From Atlantibacter subterraneus (GTDB lineage: Bacteria > Pseudomonadota > Gammaproteobacteria > Enterobacterales > Enterobacteriaceae), in the NCBI RefSeq assembly GCF_007570865.1, contig NZ_VLPS01000006.1, positions 124,001 through 188,000 on the forward strand: a DNA stretch of 64,000 nt, written 5' to 3'. Below, piece after piece: positions 1 to 10,814 of this stretch (position 1 is the first letter of the stretch; every line of letters starts with the position of its first letter). The position numbers and the translations under genes were made by a program. The notes beneath the pieces were generated by a model. It was not told where the DNA came from. It ran no database searches and worked only from the letters and a program-made list of their open reading frames with translations.

Positions 1-879
1 AATCGCCCCCATGCTGAACACGCCCGCCAGCGAGCCGCCCTGCTGGCGGTTGCTGAGCAGCGTCAGGCGCGTTTGCAGTGAAGAGGGCAGTTGCAGCGTA
101 AACAGACCAAACATCGACAGCGCCAGGGCGATAAACACCACTGACAGGCTAATCAAAATATAAGGATGTTGCAGCGCAGCCTGGAACTGCATTCCGGCGG
201 CGGCCACAATCAGGCCCAGCGCCGTGTAGGTGAGCGCCATCCCCTGGACGTAGACAAATGACAGCCACAGCGCGCGCGCCGTCGACAGGCGCTGTTTGCC
301 TCCTAATACGATGCCGGAGATCAGCGGGTACATCGGCAGGACGCACGGCGTAAATGCAATACCAATACCAATCAACAGCGCCCACAGGGCGGAGAAGGGG
401 AGTTGAGTGGGTTTTTCTTCCGGGGCGGTAACCGGCGCGGGGGCAAATTCACCCGGCGCGACCGCATTGAGCGGAACGACTTTGGTTTCTGGCGGATAGC
501 AGAAGCCCGCTTCGGCGCAGCCCTGATAGGTGACGCGCAGCGTCGCGCCCTGCACCGCCTCGCTAATGGGGAGCGTGACGGAGAGCTGATGCTTATAAAT
601 TTCGGTTTTGCCGTAAAACTCATCTTCATGCCACTCGCCGGCAGGAAGATTTAACGCGCCGACCGTGGCCTGTGCTGGCGTCACGCTGATTTGCTGGCGG
701 TAGAGATAGTAGCCAGGTTTGATTTGCCAGTTCAGCCCCAGGCTGTTGCCCTGCTGCTGGAAATCAAAGGCGAAAGCGCTGTCCACCGGGACAAACTGGC
801 TTTTCTGAGAATCGAATAATCCGGCGTAAACCTGGGTGCTGCAAAACAGCAGAATTAGCGTAAGGATGCGTTGAGCCAT
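1..879 (-). CDS. dsbD: DsbD, thiol:disulfide interchange protein (C-terminal part cut by window edge)
   Basis: Inner-membrane reductant conduit that passes electrons from cytoplasmic thioredoxin to periplasmic DsbC, DsbG and CcmG. The first 293 codons are present. A signal peptide runs to about residue 19 (VYA-G), followed by the N-terminal alpha domain with its redox pair C121/C127 in [14 protein letters not shown]. The start of the transmembrane beta domain follows, with the [14 protein letters not shown] motif carrying a membrane-embedded cysteine. The start ATG at 879 lies inside the 3' end of cutA (25-nt overlap), the same arrangement as the E. coli cutA-dsbD pair, suggesting translational coupling. 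The rest of the beta domain and the gamma domain lie beyond base 1. Confidence 0.96.
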   Translation of the reverse strand, partial: MAQRILTLILLFCSTQVYAGLFDSQKSQFVPVDSAFAFDFQQQGNSLGLNWQIKPGYYLYRQQISVTPAQATVGALNLPAGEWHEDEFYGKTEIYKHQLSVTLPISEAVQGATLRVTYQGCAEAGFCYPPETKVVPLNAVAPGEFAPAPVTAPEEKPTQLPFSALWALLIGIGIAFTPCVLPMYPLISGIVLGGKQRLSTARALWLSFVYVQGMALTYTALGLIVAAAGMQFQAALQHPYILISLSVVFIALALSMFGLFTLQLPSSLQTRLTLLSNRQQGGSLAGVFSMGAI

Positions 880-1178
880 GAGAGGTAATCGCTATCTCCG
901 TGGAGCACTGGCAAAACCAGTAATTCAGGGGTTTGGTAAGGATGATGGGATCTCAGGCACGCCAGCAGCGCGTCCTGATGCTGGGTATCGCTTTTCAGCA
1001 GCATTTGTACTTCATACTCCTGTTCGAGCTTCCCTTCCCAGTAATAGAGCGACGAGGCGCCGGGCAACAGCGTGACGCAGGCGGCCAGTTTCTCACTTAA
1101 TGCTTTGGTCGCCAGTTCTTGCGCAGTGGCTTCATCCGGGGCGGTGCAGAGTACTACGACAGCGGTGGGCGTGGTCAT
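855..1178 (-). CDS. cutA: CutA, divalent-cation tolerance protein
   Basis: Small trimeric cytoplasmic protein of the CutA1 family (107 aa; E. coli has 112), linked to copper and divalent-cation tolerance, with unclear biochemistry. The family core is present: [14 protein letters not shown] at the N-terminus, [17 protein letters not shown] in the middle and the C-terminal [14 protein letters not shown] and DYLSWL. I chose the ATG at 1178 because a GAGG Shine-Dalgarno sits 6 nt upstream. The in-frame ATG at 1184 overlaps that site. The 3' end overlaps the dsbD start. Confidence 0.95.
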   Translation of the reverse strand: MTTPTAVVVLCTAPDEATAQELATKALSEKLAACVTLLPGASSLYYWEGKLEQEYEVQMLLKSDTQHQDALLACLRSHHPYQTPELLVLPVLHGDSDYLSWLNASLR

Positions 1179-1239
1179 AATCATCCTCGTCTCAGTGAAA
1201 GCAGGCACTATATCACGGGCAAGGGGGCGGGATAATGAA

Positions 1240-1260
1240 ACGGGCCGCAATGCGGCCCGT
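1240..1260 (-). terminator. Intrinsic terminator after dcuA
   Basis: A perfect 9-bp GC-rich stem (1240-1248 / 1252-1260) with a 3-nt loop lies between the dcuA stop and cutA. T-rich tracts flank it (TTTTTA on the plus side, TTTCATT on the minus side). It most likely ends dcuA transcription; it may be bidirectional. Confidence 0.7.
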
Positions 1261-1287
1261 TTTTACTTTTGATGACAATGGCTGTGA

Positions 1288-2589
1288 TTACAGCACCATA
1301 CCGCCCACGATAAAGCCGAGGATCACGCACAGCGCGATAGCCACTACCCCCGGGATCAGGAAGGCGTGGTTAAACACGTATTTACCGATACGGGTCGAGC
1401 CGGTGTCGTCCATCTCTACTGCCGCCAGCAGCGTCGGGTAAGTCGGCAGCACGAACAGCGCGGAAACCGCAGCAAAAGAGGCCACGGCGGTCAGCGGGCT
1501 AACGCCCAGCATCAGCGCAGCCGGCATCAGGGCTTTGGTGGTCGCTGCCTGGGAGTAAAGCAGGGTAGCGGCAAAGAACAGCACCACAGCCAGCAGCCAC
1601 GGATAGCTGTTCAGCAGATCGCCCGCGACAGCCTGGATATCTTCGATGTGATGTTTTACGAAGGTATCGCCCAGCCACGCCACGCCCAGTACGCAAATAC
1701 AGGCGCTCATACCGGATTTAAAGGTACCCGCGTTGAGGATGTCGCCGGTGTTGATTTTACAGGTCAGGCAGATCAGGGTCGCCACGGTAAGCATGAATAC
1801 CACGATCGCTTCGTTACGCGGCAGCACCGGGTTCGCGATCAGACCCACGGTCGGGCTGATAGCGGTGGCGTACAGCATAACGGCCACAATACCGATCAGG
1901 AACAGCACCACGGCGCGCTTGGCGTGCGGTTTGATGACAAACGCCTGAGTGCCGCGCAGGCTCACTTCGCCACGGGCTAAACGCTCCTGATACACCGGAT
2001 CGTCTTTCAGTTCCGCGCCCAGGAAGTTACACAGCACGGCAGTCAGCATTACGGCAACCAGCGTTACCGGAATACAGATGCCCAGCAGCGTCAGGTAGCT
2101 TACGCCCAGCGGCTCAAGGATACCCGCGAAGAACACCACTGCCGCAGAGATCGGCGAGGCGGTAATCGCAATCTGCGAAGCGACAACGGCGATAGACAGC
2201 GGACGGGAAGGGCGGATGCCCTGTTCTTTCGCCACTTCGGTGATCACCGGCATGGTGGAGAACGCGGTGTGGCCCGTACCCGCCAGGATGGTCATAAACC
2301 AGGTGACCAGCGGGGCAAGGAAGGTAATGTATTTCGGGTGACGACGAAGCAGTTTTTCCGCAAGACTTACCAGGTAATCCATCCCGCCGGCAACCTGCAT
2401 AGCGGCGATAGCGGCGATAACCGCCATGATGATTTCGATAACGTCAAACGGGATCGCCCCGGGTTTAATTTGAAACATCAGGGTCAATACCAGAACGCCC
2501 AGACCGCCAGCAAAGCCAATGCCTATGCCGCCGAGCCGGGCACCGAGGTAGATCGCCAAAAGGACTATGACGAGTTCAGCACCAAACAT
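1288..2589 (-). CDS. dcuA: DcuA, anaerobic C4-dicarboxylate transporter
   Basis: Inner-membrane carrier of the Dcu family exchanging fumarate, malate, aspartate and succinate. The 433 residues are almost entirely hydrophobic helices (roughly 10-12 segments). Family stretches are visible: LGARLGGIGIGFAGG near the N-terminus, ITASPISAAVV in the middle, and LYSQAATTKALMP and FVLPTYPTLLAAVEMDDTG near the C-terminus. These match DcuA rather than DcuB. An AAGGA Shine-Dalgarno precedes the ATG. It lies downstream of aspA on the same strand, giving the classic fumarate-respiration pairing: aspartate enters, AspA makes fumarate and FrdABCD (also in this window) reduces it. Confidence 0.95.
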   Translation of the reverse strand: MFGAELVIVLLAIYLGARLGGIGIGFAGGLGVLVLTLMFQIKPGAIPFDVIEIIMAVIAAIAAMQVAGGMDYLVSLAEKLLRRHPKYITFLAPLVTWFMTILAGTGHTAFSTMPVITEVAKEQGIRPSRPLSIAVVASQIAITASPISAAVVFFAGILEPLGVSYLTLLGICIPVTLVAVMLTAVLCNFLGAELKDDPVYQERLARGEVSLRGTQAFVIKPHAKRAVVLFLIGIVAVMLYATAISPTVGLIANPVLPRNEAIVVFMLTVATLICLTCKINTGDILNAGTFKSGMSACICVLGVAWLGDTFVKHHIEDIQAVAGDLLNSYPWLLAVVLFFAATLLYSQAATTKALMPAALMLGVSPLTAVASFAAVSALFVLPTYPTLLAAVEMDDTGSTRIGKYVFNHAFLIPGVVAIALCVILGFIVGGMVL

Positions 2590-2657
2590 AATGCGCTTCC
2601 TTGTGTTTTAACGAGTTGATAATAAATTGTTGTATTTTAGTATCTGCCAGAAACGAA

Positions 2658-2685
2658 AAAGGCACGTCACAGGTGACGTGCCTTT
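2658..2685 (-). terminator. Hairpin between aspA and dcuA
   Basis: A perfect 13-bp inverted repeat (2658-2670 / 2673-2685) with a 2-nt loop is followed on the minus strand by a T-run (CTTTTTCGTTT). It lies just after the aspA stop and before dcuA. It probably acts as a partial terminator that sets aspA expression above dcuA. Confidence 0.75.
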
Positions 2686-2705
2686 CGCAGTATTATGAAG
2701 AACTG

Positions 2706-4142
2706 TTACTGTTCGCTTTCATCGGTATAACGTTTCGCTTTGTAAGCCGGGTGCATCAGGTTATTCACGGAAAAAATATCGTCAAGCTCTGCTTCAGTGA
2801 GCAGACCACGTTCAAGGACGACTTCGCGCACGCTCTTACCGGTTTCGGCACAGATTTTCCCGACGATATCGCCGTTGTGGTGGCCGATAAACGGGTTCAG
2901 GTAAGTGACGATACCGATGGAGTTATAAACGTAGCTTTCGCAGACTTCTTTATTCGCGGTGATACCGTTAACGCATTTTTCCAGCAGGTTGTAGCAGGCG
3001 TTGGTCAGGATATGAATCGATTCGAACATCGCTTCGCCAATCACCGGCTCCATCACGTTTAACTGCAGCTGACCGGCTTCAGAGGCCATGGTCACGCAGG
3101 TATCATTGCCGATAACTTTGAAGCACACCTGGTTAACCACTTCCGGCACAACCGGGTTCACTTTGGCTGGCATGATGGACGAGCCCGCCTGCAGTTCCGG
3201 GAGGTTGATTTCATTCAGGCCAGCACGCGGGCCGGAAGAGAGCAGACGCAGGTCATTACAAATTTTGGAGAGTTTCACCGCCAGGCGTTTCAGGGCGCTG
3301 TGTACCATCACGTAGGCACCGCAGTCAGAGGTGGCTTCAATCAGGTCTTCCGCCGGAACCACCGGCAGATTAGATACTTCAGCCAGCTTCTGTACCGCCA
3401 GGTGCTGATAGCCGTCCGGCGTGTTCAGGCGGGTACCGATGGCGGTCGCGCCGAGGTTCACTTCCAGCAGCAGTTCAGAGGTGCGCAGCAGGTTTTTGGT
3501 TTCTTCGTTCAGCAACACGTTAAACGCGTGGAATTCCTGGCCGAGGGTCATCGGCACCGCGTCCTGCAACTGAGTGCGGCCCATCTTCAGAATGGTTTCG
3601 AATTCAACGGCTTTGCGCTGGAAGCCTTCGCCCAGCTGGTTAATCGCGTCTACCAGTTTCACGATGGAGGCGTAAACCGCGATGCGGAAGCCGGTCGGGT
3701 AGGCATCGTTAGTGGACTGGCATTTGTTAACGTGGTCGTTCGGATTGAGGTACTGGTACTCGCCTTTCTGATGTCCCATCAGTTCCAGGCCGATGTTTGC
3801 CAGCACTTCGTTGGTATTCATGTTTACAGAGGTGCCTGCGCCGCCCTGGTAAACGTCTACCGGGAATTGATCCATGCATTTCCCGTTGTTCAGCACTTCA
3901 TCACAGGCAGCGATGATAGTGTTCGCAATACTTTTAGGAATGGTTTGCAACTCTTTGTTAGCCATCGCGGCGGCCTTTTTCACCATCACCATTCCGCGAA
4001 CGAATTCCGGTATGTCGCTGATTTTACTGTTGCTGATGTAAAAGTTTTCAATCGCTCTCAGAGTGTGTACGCCGTAATAGGCCTCCGCTGGAACTTCCCT
4101 GGTACCCAACAAGTCTTCTTCGATACGAATGTTGTTTAACAT
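2706..4142 (-). CDS. aspA: AspA, aspartate ammonia-lyase
   Basis: Cytoplasmic tetrameric enzyme converting L-aspartate to fumarate and ammonia; 478 aa, the same length as E. coli AspA. It has the fumarase/aspartase superfamily signature [15 protein letters not shown] containing the flexible-loop serine. Other motifs are [15 protein letters not shown] and the C-terminal [16 protein letters not shown]. The ATG at 4142 ([13 protein letters not shown]) fits the family N-terminus and follows an AGAAGG Shine-Dalgarno. It lies upstream of dcuA, and a good CRP-type site is found 187 bp upstream, consistent with catabolite-controlled, largely anaerobic expression. Confidence 0.97.
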   Translation of the reverse strand: MLNNIRIEEDLLGTREVPAEAYYGVHTLRAIENFYISNSKISDIPEFVRGMVMVKKAAAMANKELQTIPKSIANTIIAACDEVLNNGKCMDQFPVDVYQGGAGTSVNMNTNEVLANIGLELMGHQKGEYQYLNPNDHVNKCQSTNDAYPTGFRIAVYASIVKLVDAINQLGEGFQRKAVEFETILKMGRTQLQDAVPMTLGQEFHAFNVLLNEETKNLLRTSELLLEVNLGATAIGTRLNTPDGYQHLAVQKLAEVSNLPVVPAEDLIEATSDCGAYVMVHSALKRLAVKLSKICNDLRLLSSGPRAGLNEINLPELQAGSSIMPAKVNPVVPEVVNQVCFKVIGNDTCVTMASEAGQLQLNVMEPVIGEAMFESIHILTNACYNLLEKCVNGITANKEVCESYVYNSIGIVTYLNPFIGHHNGDIVGKICAETGKSVREVVLERGLLTEAELDDIFSVNNLMHPAYKAKRYTDESEQ

Positions 4143-4328
4143 GTGAACCTTCTTTCTCAAGCTGACGAATGTTTTACCAAACTCACAGAATATATGTGGT
4201 TATGGAGGATTAACGACCGACAAATATCTCCTTATTCGGTCTGATACCCATGATCATATGCTGTTATCCGCGAAAAGCCGTAATCTGGATCACTTATTAT
4301 GGGCGTTGTTGCATTACATTTATTAATC

Positions 4329-4344
4329 TGTGAAATAGGTCACC
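4329..4344. promoter_or_regulatory. Candidate CRP-binding site between aspA and fxsA
   Basis: TGTGA-6 nt-TCACC matches the CRP palindrome (TGTGAnnnnnnTCACA) at all but the last base. It sits in the 340-bp divergent region between aspA (4142) and fxsA (4483). It most plausibly serves aspA, which is known in E. coli to be under catabolite control. The assignment is by consensus only. Confidence 0.55.
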
Positions 4345-4482
4345 GGTTAACAATTTCTAAAAAAAATGTCTCGGCAATCCGATTGAAAAGTGGCTATGGC
4401 GTCGCCATTTCATGATGATGCGTGAGCAAATTTCTTCCTACAGGCGCGTCGGCGTCTGTTTTTTTATACACAGGAGAATACT

Positions 4483-5387
<905 letters not shown>

Positions 5388-5422
5388 TTACACGCGTTAA
5401 CTCACTGAACGAACGAATTTAA

Positions 5423-7081
<1,659 letters not shown>

Positions 7082-7095
7082 TTTAACCTTCCTTC

Positions 7096-7194
7096 TTAAA
7101 GCTACCGCTGCGTTGGCTGCGTTCGCTCGCCCCGGTCACTTACTAATGTAAGCTCCCGGGGACTCTCGAACTTGCCGCCTTGCCGTAGCTTTAA
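7096..7194. repeat. ERIC-type (intergenic repeat unit) element downstream of groEL
   Basis: A 99-bp imperfect palindrome bounded by perfect 10-bp terminal inverted repeats (TTAAAGCTAC at 7096-7105, GTAGCTTTAA at 7185-7194). The centre holds CACTTACTAATGTAAGCTCC with flanking CCCCGG/CCGGGG arms. These closely resemble the two conserved halves of enterobacterial repetitive intergenic consensus sequences, including the parts targeted by the classical ERIC primers. It is shorter than the usual ~127 bp. Such elements are dispersed, non-coding and transcribed into large hairpins; here it lies between groEL and its terminator. Confidence 0.8.
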
Positions 7195-7230
7195 TTAGTC
7201 GGTTAAATCAATCTGTCGCATAAAAATGTG

Positions 7231-7266
7231 AAACCCCCAGTCAGAAATGGCTGGGGGTTTTTCTTT
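7231..7266 (+). terminator. Intrinsic terminator of groESL
   Basis: AAACCCCCAG (7231-7240) pairs with CTGGGGGTTT (7251-7260), followed by TTCTTTT. A strong stem plus T-tract lies beyond the ERIC element and before yjeI. Confidence 0.85.
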
Positions 7267-7334
7267 TGGTCATGTTTTTAGTATAAGGTCTTACGGATAA
7301 AATTTGTTCCGGCCAATTAATAACGAGGAATGAC

Positions 7335-7688
7335 ATGCGCATTACAGTCTCAGCGGGAATGGTTGCGGCGGCGCTGCTGCTTGCGGGATGCAGCACGGGT
7401 AATCAATTATCGAGCGGTGGTCACAATGTTCGTTTTGTAGAAGATAAGCCGGGCGCGGAGTGCCAGCTATTGGGTACTGCTACGGGCGAGCAAAGCAACT
7501 GGCTATCTGGCCAGCATGGCGAAGAGGGCGGCTCTATGCGCGGCGCGGCAAATGAATTACGTAATAACGCGGCAGCGATGGGCGGCAACGTGCTGTATGG
7601 GGTAACCAGCCCGGGTCAAAATCTGCTTTCCAGCTTTGTGCCCACCGCCAGCAAAATGGTCGGCCAGGTTTATAAGTGCCCAAACTAA
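7335..7688 (+). CDS. yjeI: YjeI, outer-membrane-type lipoprotein (DUF4156)
   Basis: 117-aa predicted lipoprotein of unknown function. A type II signal peptide ends in the lipobox LLAG-C (Cys19). The mature region contains the DUF4156 pattern: AECQLLGTATGEQ, then MRGAANELRNNAAAMGGNVLYGV, with a late conserved Cys (VYKCPN). The residue after Cys is Ser, so outer-membrane sorting is expected. Position between groEL and yjeJ/epmB matches E. coli. An ATG with GAGGA upstream was used. Confidence 0.93.
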   Translation: MRITVSAGMVAAALLLAGCSTGNQLSSGGHNVRFVEDKPGAECQLLGTATGEQSNWLSGQHGEEGGSMRGAANELRNNAAAMGGNVLYGVTSPGQNLLSSFVPTASKMVGQVYKCPN

Positions 7689-7712
7689 TAAAATTAGCCC
7701 GGTCATAACGCA

Positions 7713-7742
7713 ATACAAAAGGGAATGTATTCCCTTTTGTAT
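7713..7742. terminator. Bidirectional terminator between yjeI and yjeJ
   Basis: A perfect 14-bp stem (7713-7726 / 7729-7742) with a 2-nt loop and A/T runs on both sides lies between two convergent genes. It fits a shared terminator. Confidence 0.8.
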
Positions 7743-7752
7743 GCCGGAGGCG

Positions 7753-8581
7753 TTAGTTTTTCGCCGGAGCCCGAAGTGCGGCGATACACAGGCGGTGTAG
7801 AGAATCAAGGCACTGCTGTTTAGTCAGTTCACTGCCCGACGGCGTAATTTCAGTACAAAAAATCTGACAGGGCCTCTCTACGATTTTCCTCAGCCGCCGA
7901 CTGAACTTCATCGCTCGCTGAGCTACGCCTTCCGCTTCCTGCGAACCTGACAGCGCATTGGTTTTCATCACGACGCCGCAATAAGCGTTATGTCCGGTAT
8001 CTTGCTGGTATTTATAGACTACCAATAAATAGCGGCTAAACAGCGATAATTTCCAGGGCTGTGGATTATAACTGTCATATTCCATTTTGCCATCGTTAAG
8101 TAAATCTATGTCATATAAGGGAATAAAATCGAGCATGGAAGAAACGGTTAATAAAATATCCTGAAAGCCTGCGTTCTTAATGGCAAAAATAATGGCGCGG
8201 ATAAACGTCTCTACCTGATTATCATTAATTAAAAAAATAGTTTTTTCAGCAGATCGGGAAACAATCTCCAGCTCGATGCCGGATATTTTCATCGCGGCGC
8301 TGATTTGTGCAACGTGGGCGGTATCGCCAGCAGCCTGGAGTTCTTGCTCATTAAGCGCGGGCGCATGGCGCAGCATTTCTGGCTGGCTGGCTGCTGTCCT
8401 GCGGTTGTGAAAAAGATTCAATGCGGCTTTCAAGCGCATGCAGTAAGTCCTGCAATTGCGGGAGAGAAAATAAGAAAAGATTCTCCTTATCGTTAATGTT
8501 GCGTATTTTTAACGCCAGAGAAACAAAATGTTTATTATGGCAAATAACACCTGAATTAATTCCTTTAACGATGGCTGGCAT
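7753..8581 (-). pseudogene. yjeJ: YjeJ-like protein, reading frame broken by a one-base shift
   Basis: Position and sequence fit the enterobacterial YjeJ family (about 289 aa in E. coli, function unknown). The 5' part, read from ATG 8581 (MPAIVKGINSGVICHNKHFVSLALKI...), stays open to 8351. The 3' part is open from 8439 to 7753 in another frame. Both frames overlap a run of five T (minus strand, 8410-8414). Removing one T would join ...ALESRIESF to HNRRTAASQ..., giving a continuous protein of about 275 aa. Either the gene is inactivated, or there is a sequencing error in the homopolymer, or the run is a slippage site. The C-terminal half alone (residues after the shift) still looks well conserved. 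Confidence 0.75.
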
Positions 8582-8597
8582 GTTGGCTCTCAAAATA

Positions 8598-8633
8598 ATC
8601 TCCCCTGCCGCTGTAAACAGCGGCAGGGGAGAT
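8598..8633 (-). promoter_or_regulatory. 16-bp perfect hairpin covering the yjeJ ribosome-binding site
   Basis: Left arm 8598-8613 and right arm 8618-8633 are perfectly complementary over 16 bp with a TAAA loop. On the minus strand the distal arm ends in GGGGAGAT, immediately followed by TATTTTGAGAGCC and the yjeJ start. The stem therefore both resembles an epmB terminator (followed by TTATTTT) and buries the likely Shine-Dalgarno of yjeJ. Confidence 0.65.
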
Positions 8634-8699
8634 AAGGTGAATAGTTTTAAGAAGCTAGCACATCGACGGATGTGGAAATAATCCGCTTTCGGACGGCGA

Positions 8700-9728
8700 T
8701 TACCGTTGCCTTAGCTGCAAATCCAGCGGCGTCTTACTGGGCTCGCCGCCAATTTCACGCGCCAGTTTTGGCACCATATAACCTGATACCAGCGTCAGCA
8801 GCTCGCGAATAATATTGCGGGCATCCTCATCGTCTACCAGGAAATGCGCCGCGCCCTGCACGTGATCCAGCACGTGAAGGTAATAGGGCATCACGCCCGC
8901 GTCGAACAGTGCATTGCTGAGCGCCGCCAGCGTTTGCGCATTATCATTCACGCCGCGTAATAACACGCTCTGATTGAGCAGCGTCACGCCTGCCCGACGC
9001 AGCTGTGCCATCGCCGCGCGAAACGCCTCGTCGATCTCTCTGGCGTGATTGATGTGATTGACCAGGATAATTTGCAGGCTGGATTGAGCAAACCGCGCCG
9101 TCAGCGCGTCGGTGATGCGCGCCGGGATAACAATCGGCAGGCGGCTATGAATACGCAGCCGCTTGATATGGGGAATGCCTTCAAGCTGGGTGATCAGCCA
9201 GTCGAGCTCGTGATCCTTCGCCATCAACGGGTCGCCGCCAGAAAAAATAATTTCATCCAGTTCAGGATGCGCGGTGATGTAGTCCAGCGCCGTCTGCCAG
9301 TTGCGTTTGTTCCCTTGATTATCGGCATACGGGAAATGGCGGCGGAAGCAGTAGCGGCAGTTAACCGCGCAGCCGCCCTTCACCAACAGCAGCGCGCGAT
9401 TACGGTACTTATGCAACAGGCCGGGTACCACACTGTGCTGTTCTTCAAGAGGATCGGTAGAAAAGCCGGGTGCCATCACGAACTCTTCACGGGAGGTTAA
9501 AACCTGCCGCAACAGCGGATCGTTGGGGTTTCCTTTTTCCATCCGCGCCACGAAGGCGCGCGGCACGCGCAGGGCAAAAAGCCGTCTCGCCTCACGCCCC
9601 GCGAGGAGATCTTTATCTGCTTCTATATTTAAAACATGCAGAAGCTCGTCAGGATCGGTTATAACATCGGCGAGTTGCGCTAACCAATCTTCTCTGGAAG
9701 AGGGGTTTAGGGTTACAATGTCTGCCAT
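8700..9728 (-). CDS. epmB: EpmB, EF-P (R)-beta-lysine pathway lysine 2,3-aminomutase
   Basis: Radical SAM/PLP enzyme that converts (S)-alpha-lysine to (R)-beta-lysine, which EpmA then attaches to EF-P. It is 342 aa. It has the radical SAM cluster motif [15 protein letters not shown] (CxxxCxxC), the SAM-binding GGDPLM and a PLP-lysine region near [10 protein letters not shown]. The C-terminus ends in [19 protein letters not shown] at 9728 ([16 protein letters not shown]) matches the family start. It is transcribed divergently from its target gene efp, 41 bp away; epmA is also in this window at 23.4 kb. Confidence 0.97.
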   Translation of the reverse strand: MADIVTLNPSSREDWLAQLADVITDPDELLHVLNIEADKDLLAGREARRLFALRVPRAFVARMEKGNPNDPLLRQVLTSREEFVMAPGFSTDPLEEQHSVVPGLLHKYRNRALLLVKGGCAVNCRYCFRRHFPYADNQGNKRNWQTALDYITAHPELDEIIFSGGDPLMAKDHELDWLITQLEGIPHIKRLRIHSRLPIVIPARITDALTARFAQSSLQIILVNHINHAREIDEAFRAAMAQLRRAGVTLLNQSVLLRGVNDNAQTLAALSNALFDAGVMPYYLHVLDHVQGAAHFLVDDEDARNIIRELLTLVSGYMVPKLAREIGGEPSKTPLDLQLRQR

Positions 9729-9769
9729 TTTTTTGGCTAAGCTACCAGTTAACATATTCAGAGGGCCTT

Positions 9770-10336
9770 ATGGCGACTTATTCTAGCAACGATTTTCGTG
9801 CCGGTCTTAAAATCATGATGGACGGCGAACCCTACGCCGTAGAATCCAGCGAATTCGTTAAACCGGGCAAAGGTCAGGCTTTCGCGCGCGTTAAGCTGCG
9901 CCGTCTGCTGACTGGCACCCGCGTAGAAAAAACCTTTAAATCTACTGACTCCGCTGAAGGCGCTGACGTTGTGGATATGAACCTGACTTACCTGTACAAC
10001 GACGGTGAGTTCTATCATTTCATGAATAACGAAACCTTCGAGCAGTTAGCGGCGGATGAGAAGGCAATCGGCGATAACGCGAAATGGCTGCTGGATCAGG
10101 CTGAGTGCATTGTTACGCTGTGGAACGGCCGTCCGATCGCCGTACAGCCGCCAAACTTTGTTGAGCTGGAAATCGTTGATACCGATCCGGGTCTGAAAGG
10201 CGATACCGCAGGTACTGGCGGCAAGCCGGCTACCCTGAGCACTGGCGCGGTGGTTAAAGTGCCGTTGTTTGTGCAGATTGGTGAAGTCATCAAAGTGGAT
10301 ACCCGCTCTGGCGAATACGTATCCCGCGTGAAATAA
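9770..10336 (+). CDS. efp: Elongation factor P
   Basis: 188-aa translation factor that rescues ribosomes stalled at consecutive prolines. The modification loop [10 protein letters not shown] presents Lys34, the residue beta-lysylated by EpmA. Three OB-like domains are expected, and the C-terminus GEYVSRVK is typical. A GAGGG Shine-Dalgarno precedes ATG 9770. Both modification enzymes are encoded in the window (epmB divergent, epmA at 23.4 kb), so the full EF-P pathway except the hydroxylase EpmC is local. Confidence 0.98.
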   Translation: MATYSSNDFRAGLKIMMDGEPYAVESSEFVKPGKGQAFARVKLRRLLTGTRVEKTFKSTDSAEGADVVDMNLTYLYNDGEFYHFMNNETFEQLAADEKAIGDNAKWLLDQAECIVTLWNGRPIAVQPPNFVELEIVDTDPGLKGDTAGTGGKPATLSTGAVVKVPLFVQIGEVIKVDTRSGEYVSRVK

Positions 10337-10352
10337 ATTTTACGTCTGGTTC

Positions 10353-10374
10353 GCGGCGTGGTTCTCCACGCCGC
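10353..10374 (+). terminator. Hairpin after efp
   Basis: A perfect 9-bp GC-rich stem (10353-10361 / 10366-10374, TTCT loop) lies 17 nt after the efp stop. No T-run follows, so it may be an attenuator or an mRNA 3'-end protector rather than a full terminator. Confidence 0.45.
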
Positions 10375-10396
10375 CGTATGCAGGAAGCTATTGAAC

Positions 10397-10528
10397 GTGA
10401 ACCGTATTGTGAAACCTCTGCTTGTGACCCTTCTTTTCTCGCTCTTGCTGAGCGGCTGTAATACCGTACGCGGTTTTGGCGATGACATTCAGCATCTTGG
10501 CGGCGCCATCGAGCGTGCGGCGAAGTAA
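10397..10528 (+). CDS. ecnA: Entericidin A-type lipoprotein
   Basis: 43-aa lipoprotein. It has a signal peptide with hydrophobic core LLVTLLFSLL and lipobox LLSG-C21, then NTVRGFGDDIQHLGGAIERAAK, the entericidin signature. In E. coli EcnA is the proposed antidote to the bacteriolytic EcnB. I chose GTG at 10397 because AGGAAG lies 9 nt upstream; the in-frame TTG at 10391 is too close to it. It is tandem with ecnB 102 nt downstream. Confidence 0.88.
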   Translation: MNRIVKPLLVTLLFSLLLSGCNTVRGFGDDIQHLGGAIERAAK

Positions 10529-10579
10529 TCTCTAATTCTCCTAAAAATCTTTACCTAACCTTTACTTCCCGAGTTTTTG

Positions 10580-10590
10580 TCTATGCTTAA
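10580..10590 (+). promoter_or_regulatory. Sigma-S-type -10 element upstream of ecnB
   Basis: TCTATGCTTAA matches the extended -10 pattern preferred by RpoS (KCTAYRCTTAA) at every position and lies 40 bp ahead of the ecnB start. E. coli ecnB is known to be stationary-phase, sigma-S-dependent, so the element fits. Confidence 0.7.
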
Positions 10591-10630
10591 GTAGCTATAC
10601 ACAAAACATTGGCTATTAAAGGATAAGATT

Positions 10631-10777
10631 ATGATCAAGAAAACAATTGCGGCGTTCTTTTCATTAGTGGTCCTTTCCTCACTGCTGACTGCCTGTAACA
10701 CCACCCGTGGCGTTGGTGAAGACATTCAGGACGGCGGTAGTGCCATTTCTGGCGCAGCAACCAAAGCACAGCAGTAA
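10631..10777 (+). CDS. ecnB: Entericidin B-type lipoprotein
   Basis: 48-aa lipoprotein with signal peptide [19 protein letters not shown], lipobox LLTA-C22 and the mature signature [26 protein letters not shown]. In E. coli EcnB is the bacteriolytic partner of the entericidin locus, induced in stationary phase. AAGGATAAG precedes the ATG as Shine-Dalgarno. Too short for ordinary ORF thresholds, but unmistakable by lipobox and tail. Confidence 0.93.
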   Translation: MIKKTIAAFFSLVVLSSLLTACNTTRGVGEDIQDGGSAISGAATKAQQ

Positions 10778-10814
10778 GACCACGTGGCGGCGCGGCGCAT
10801 CAGCGGCCGTGCCG

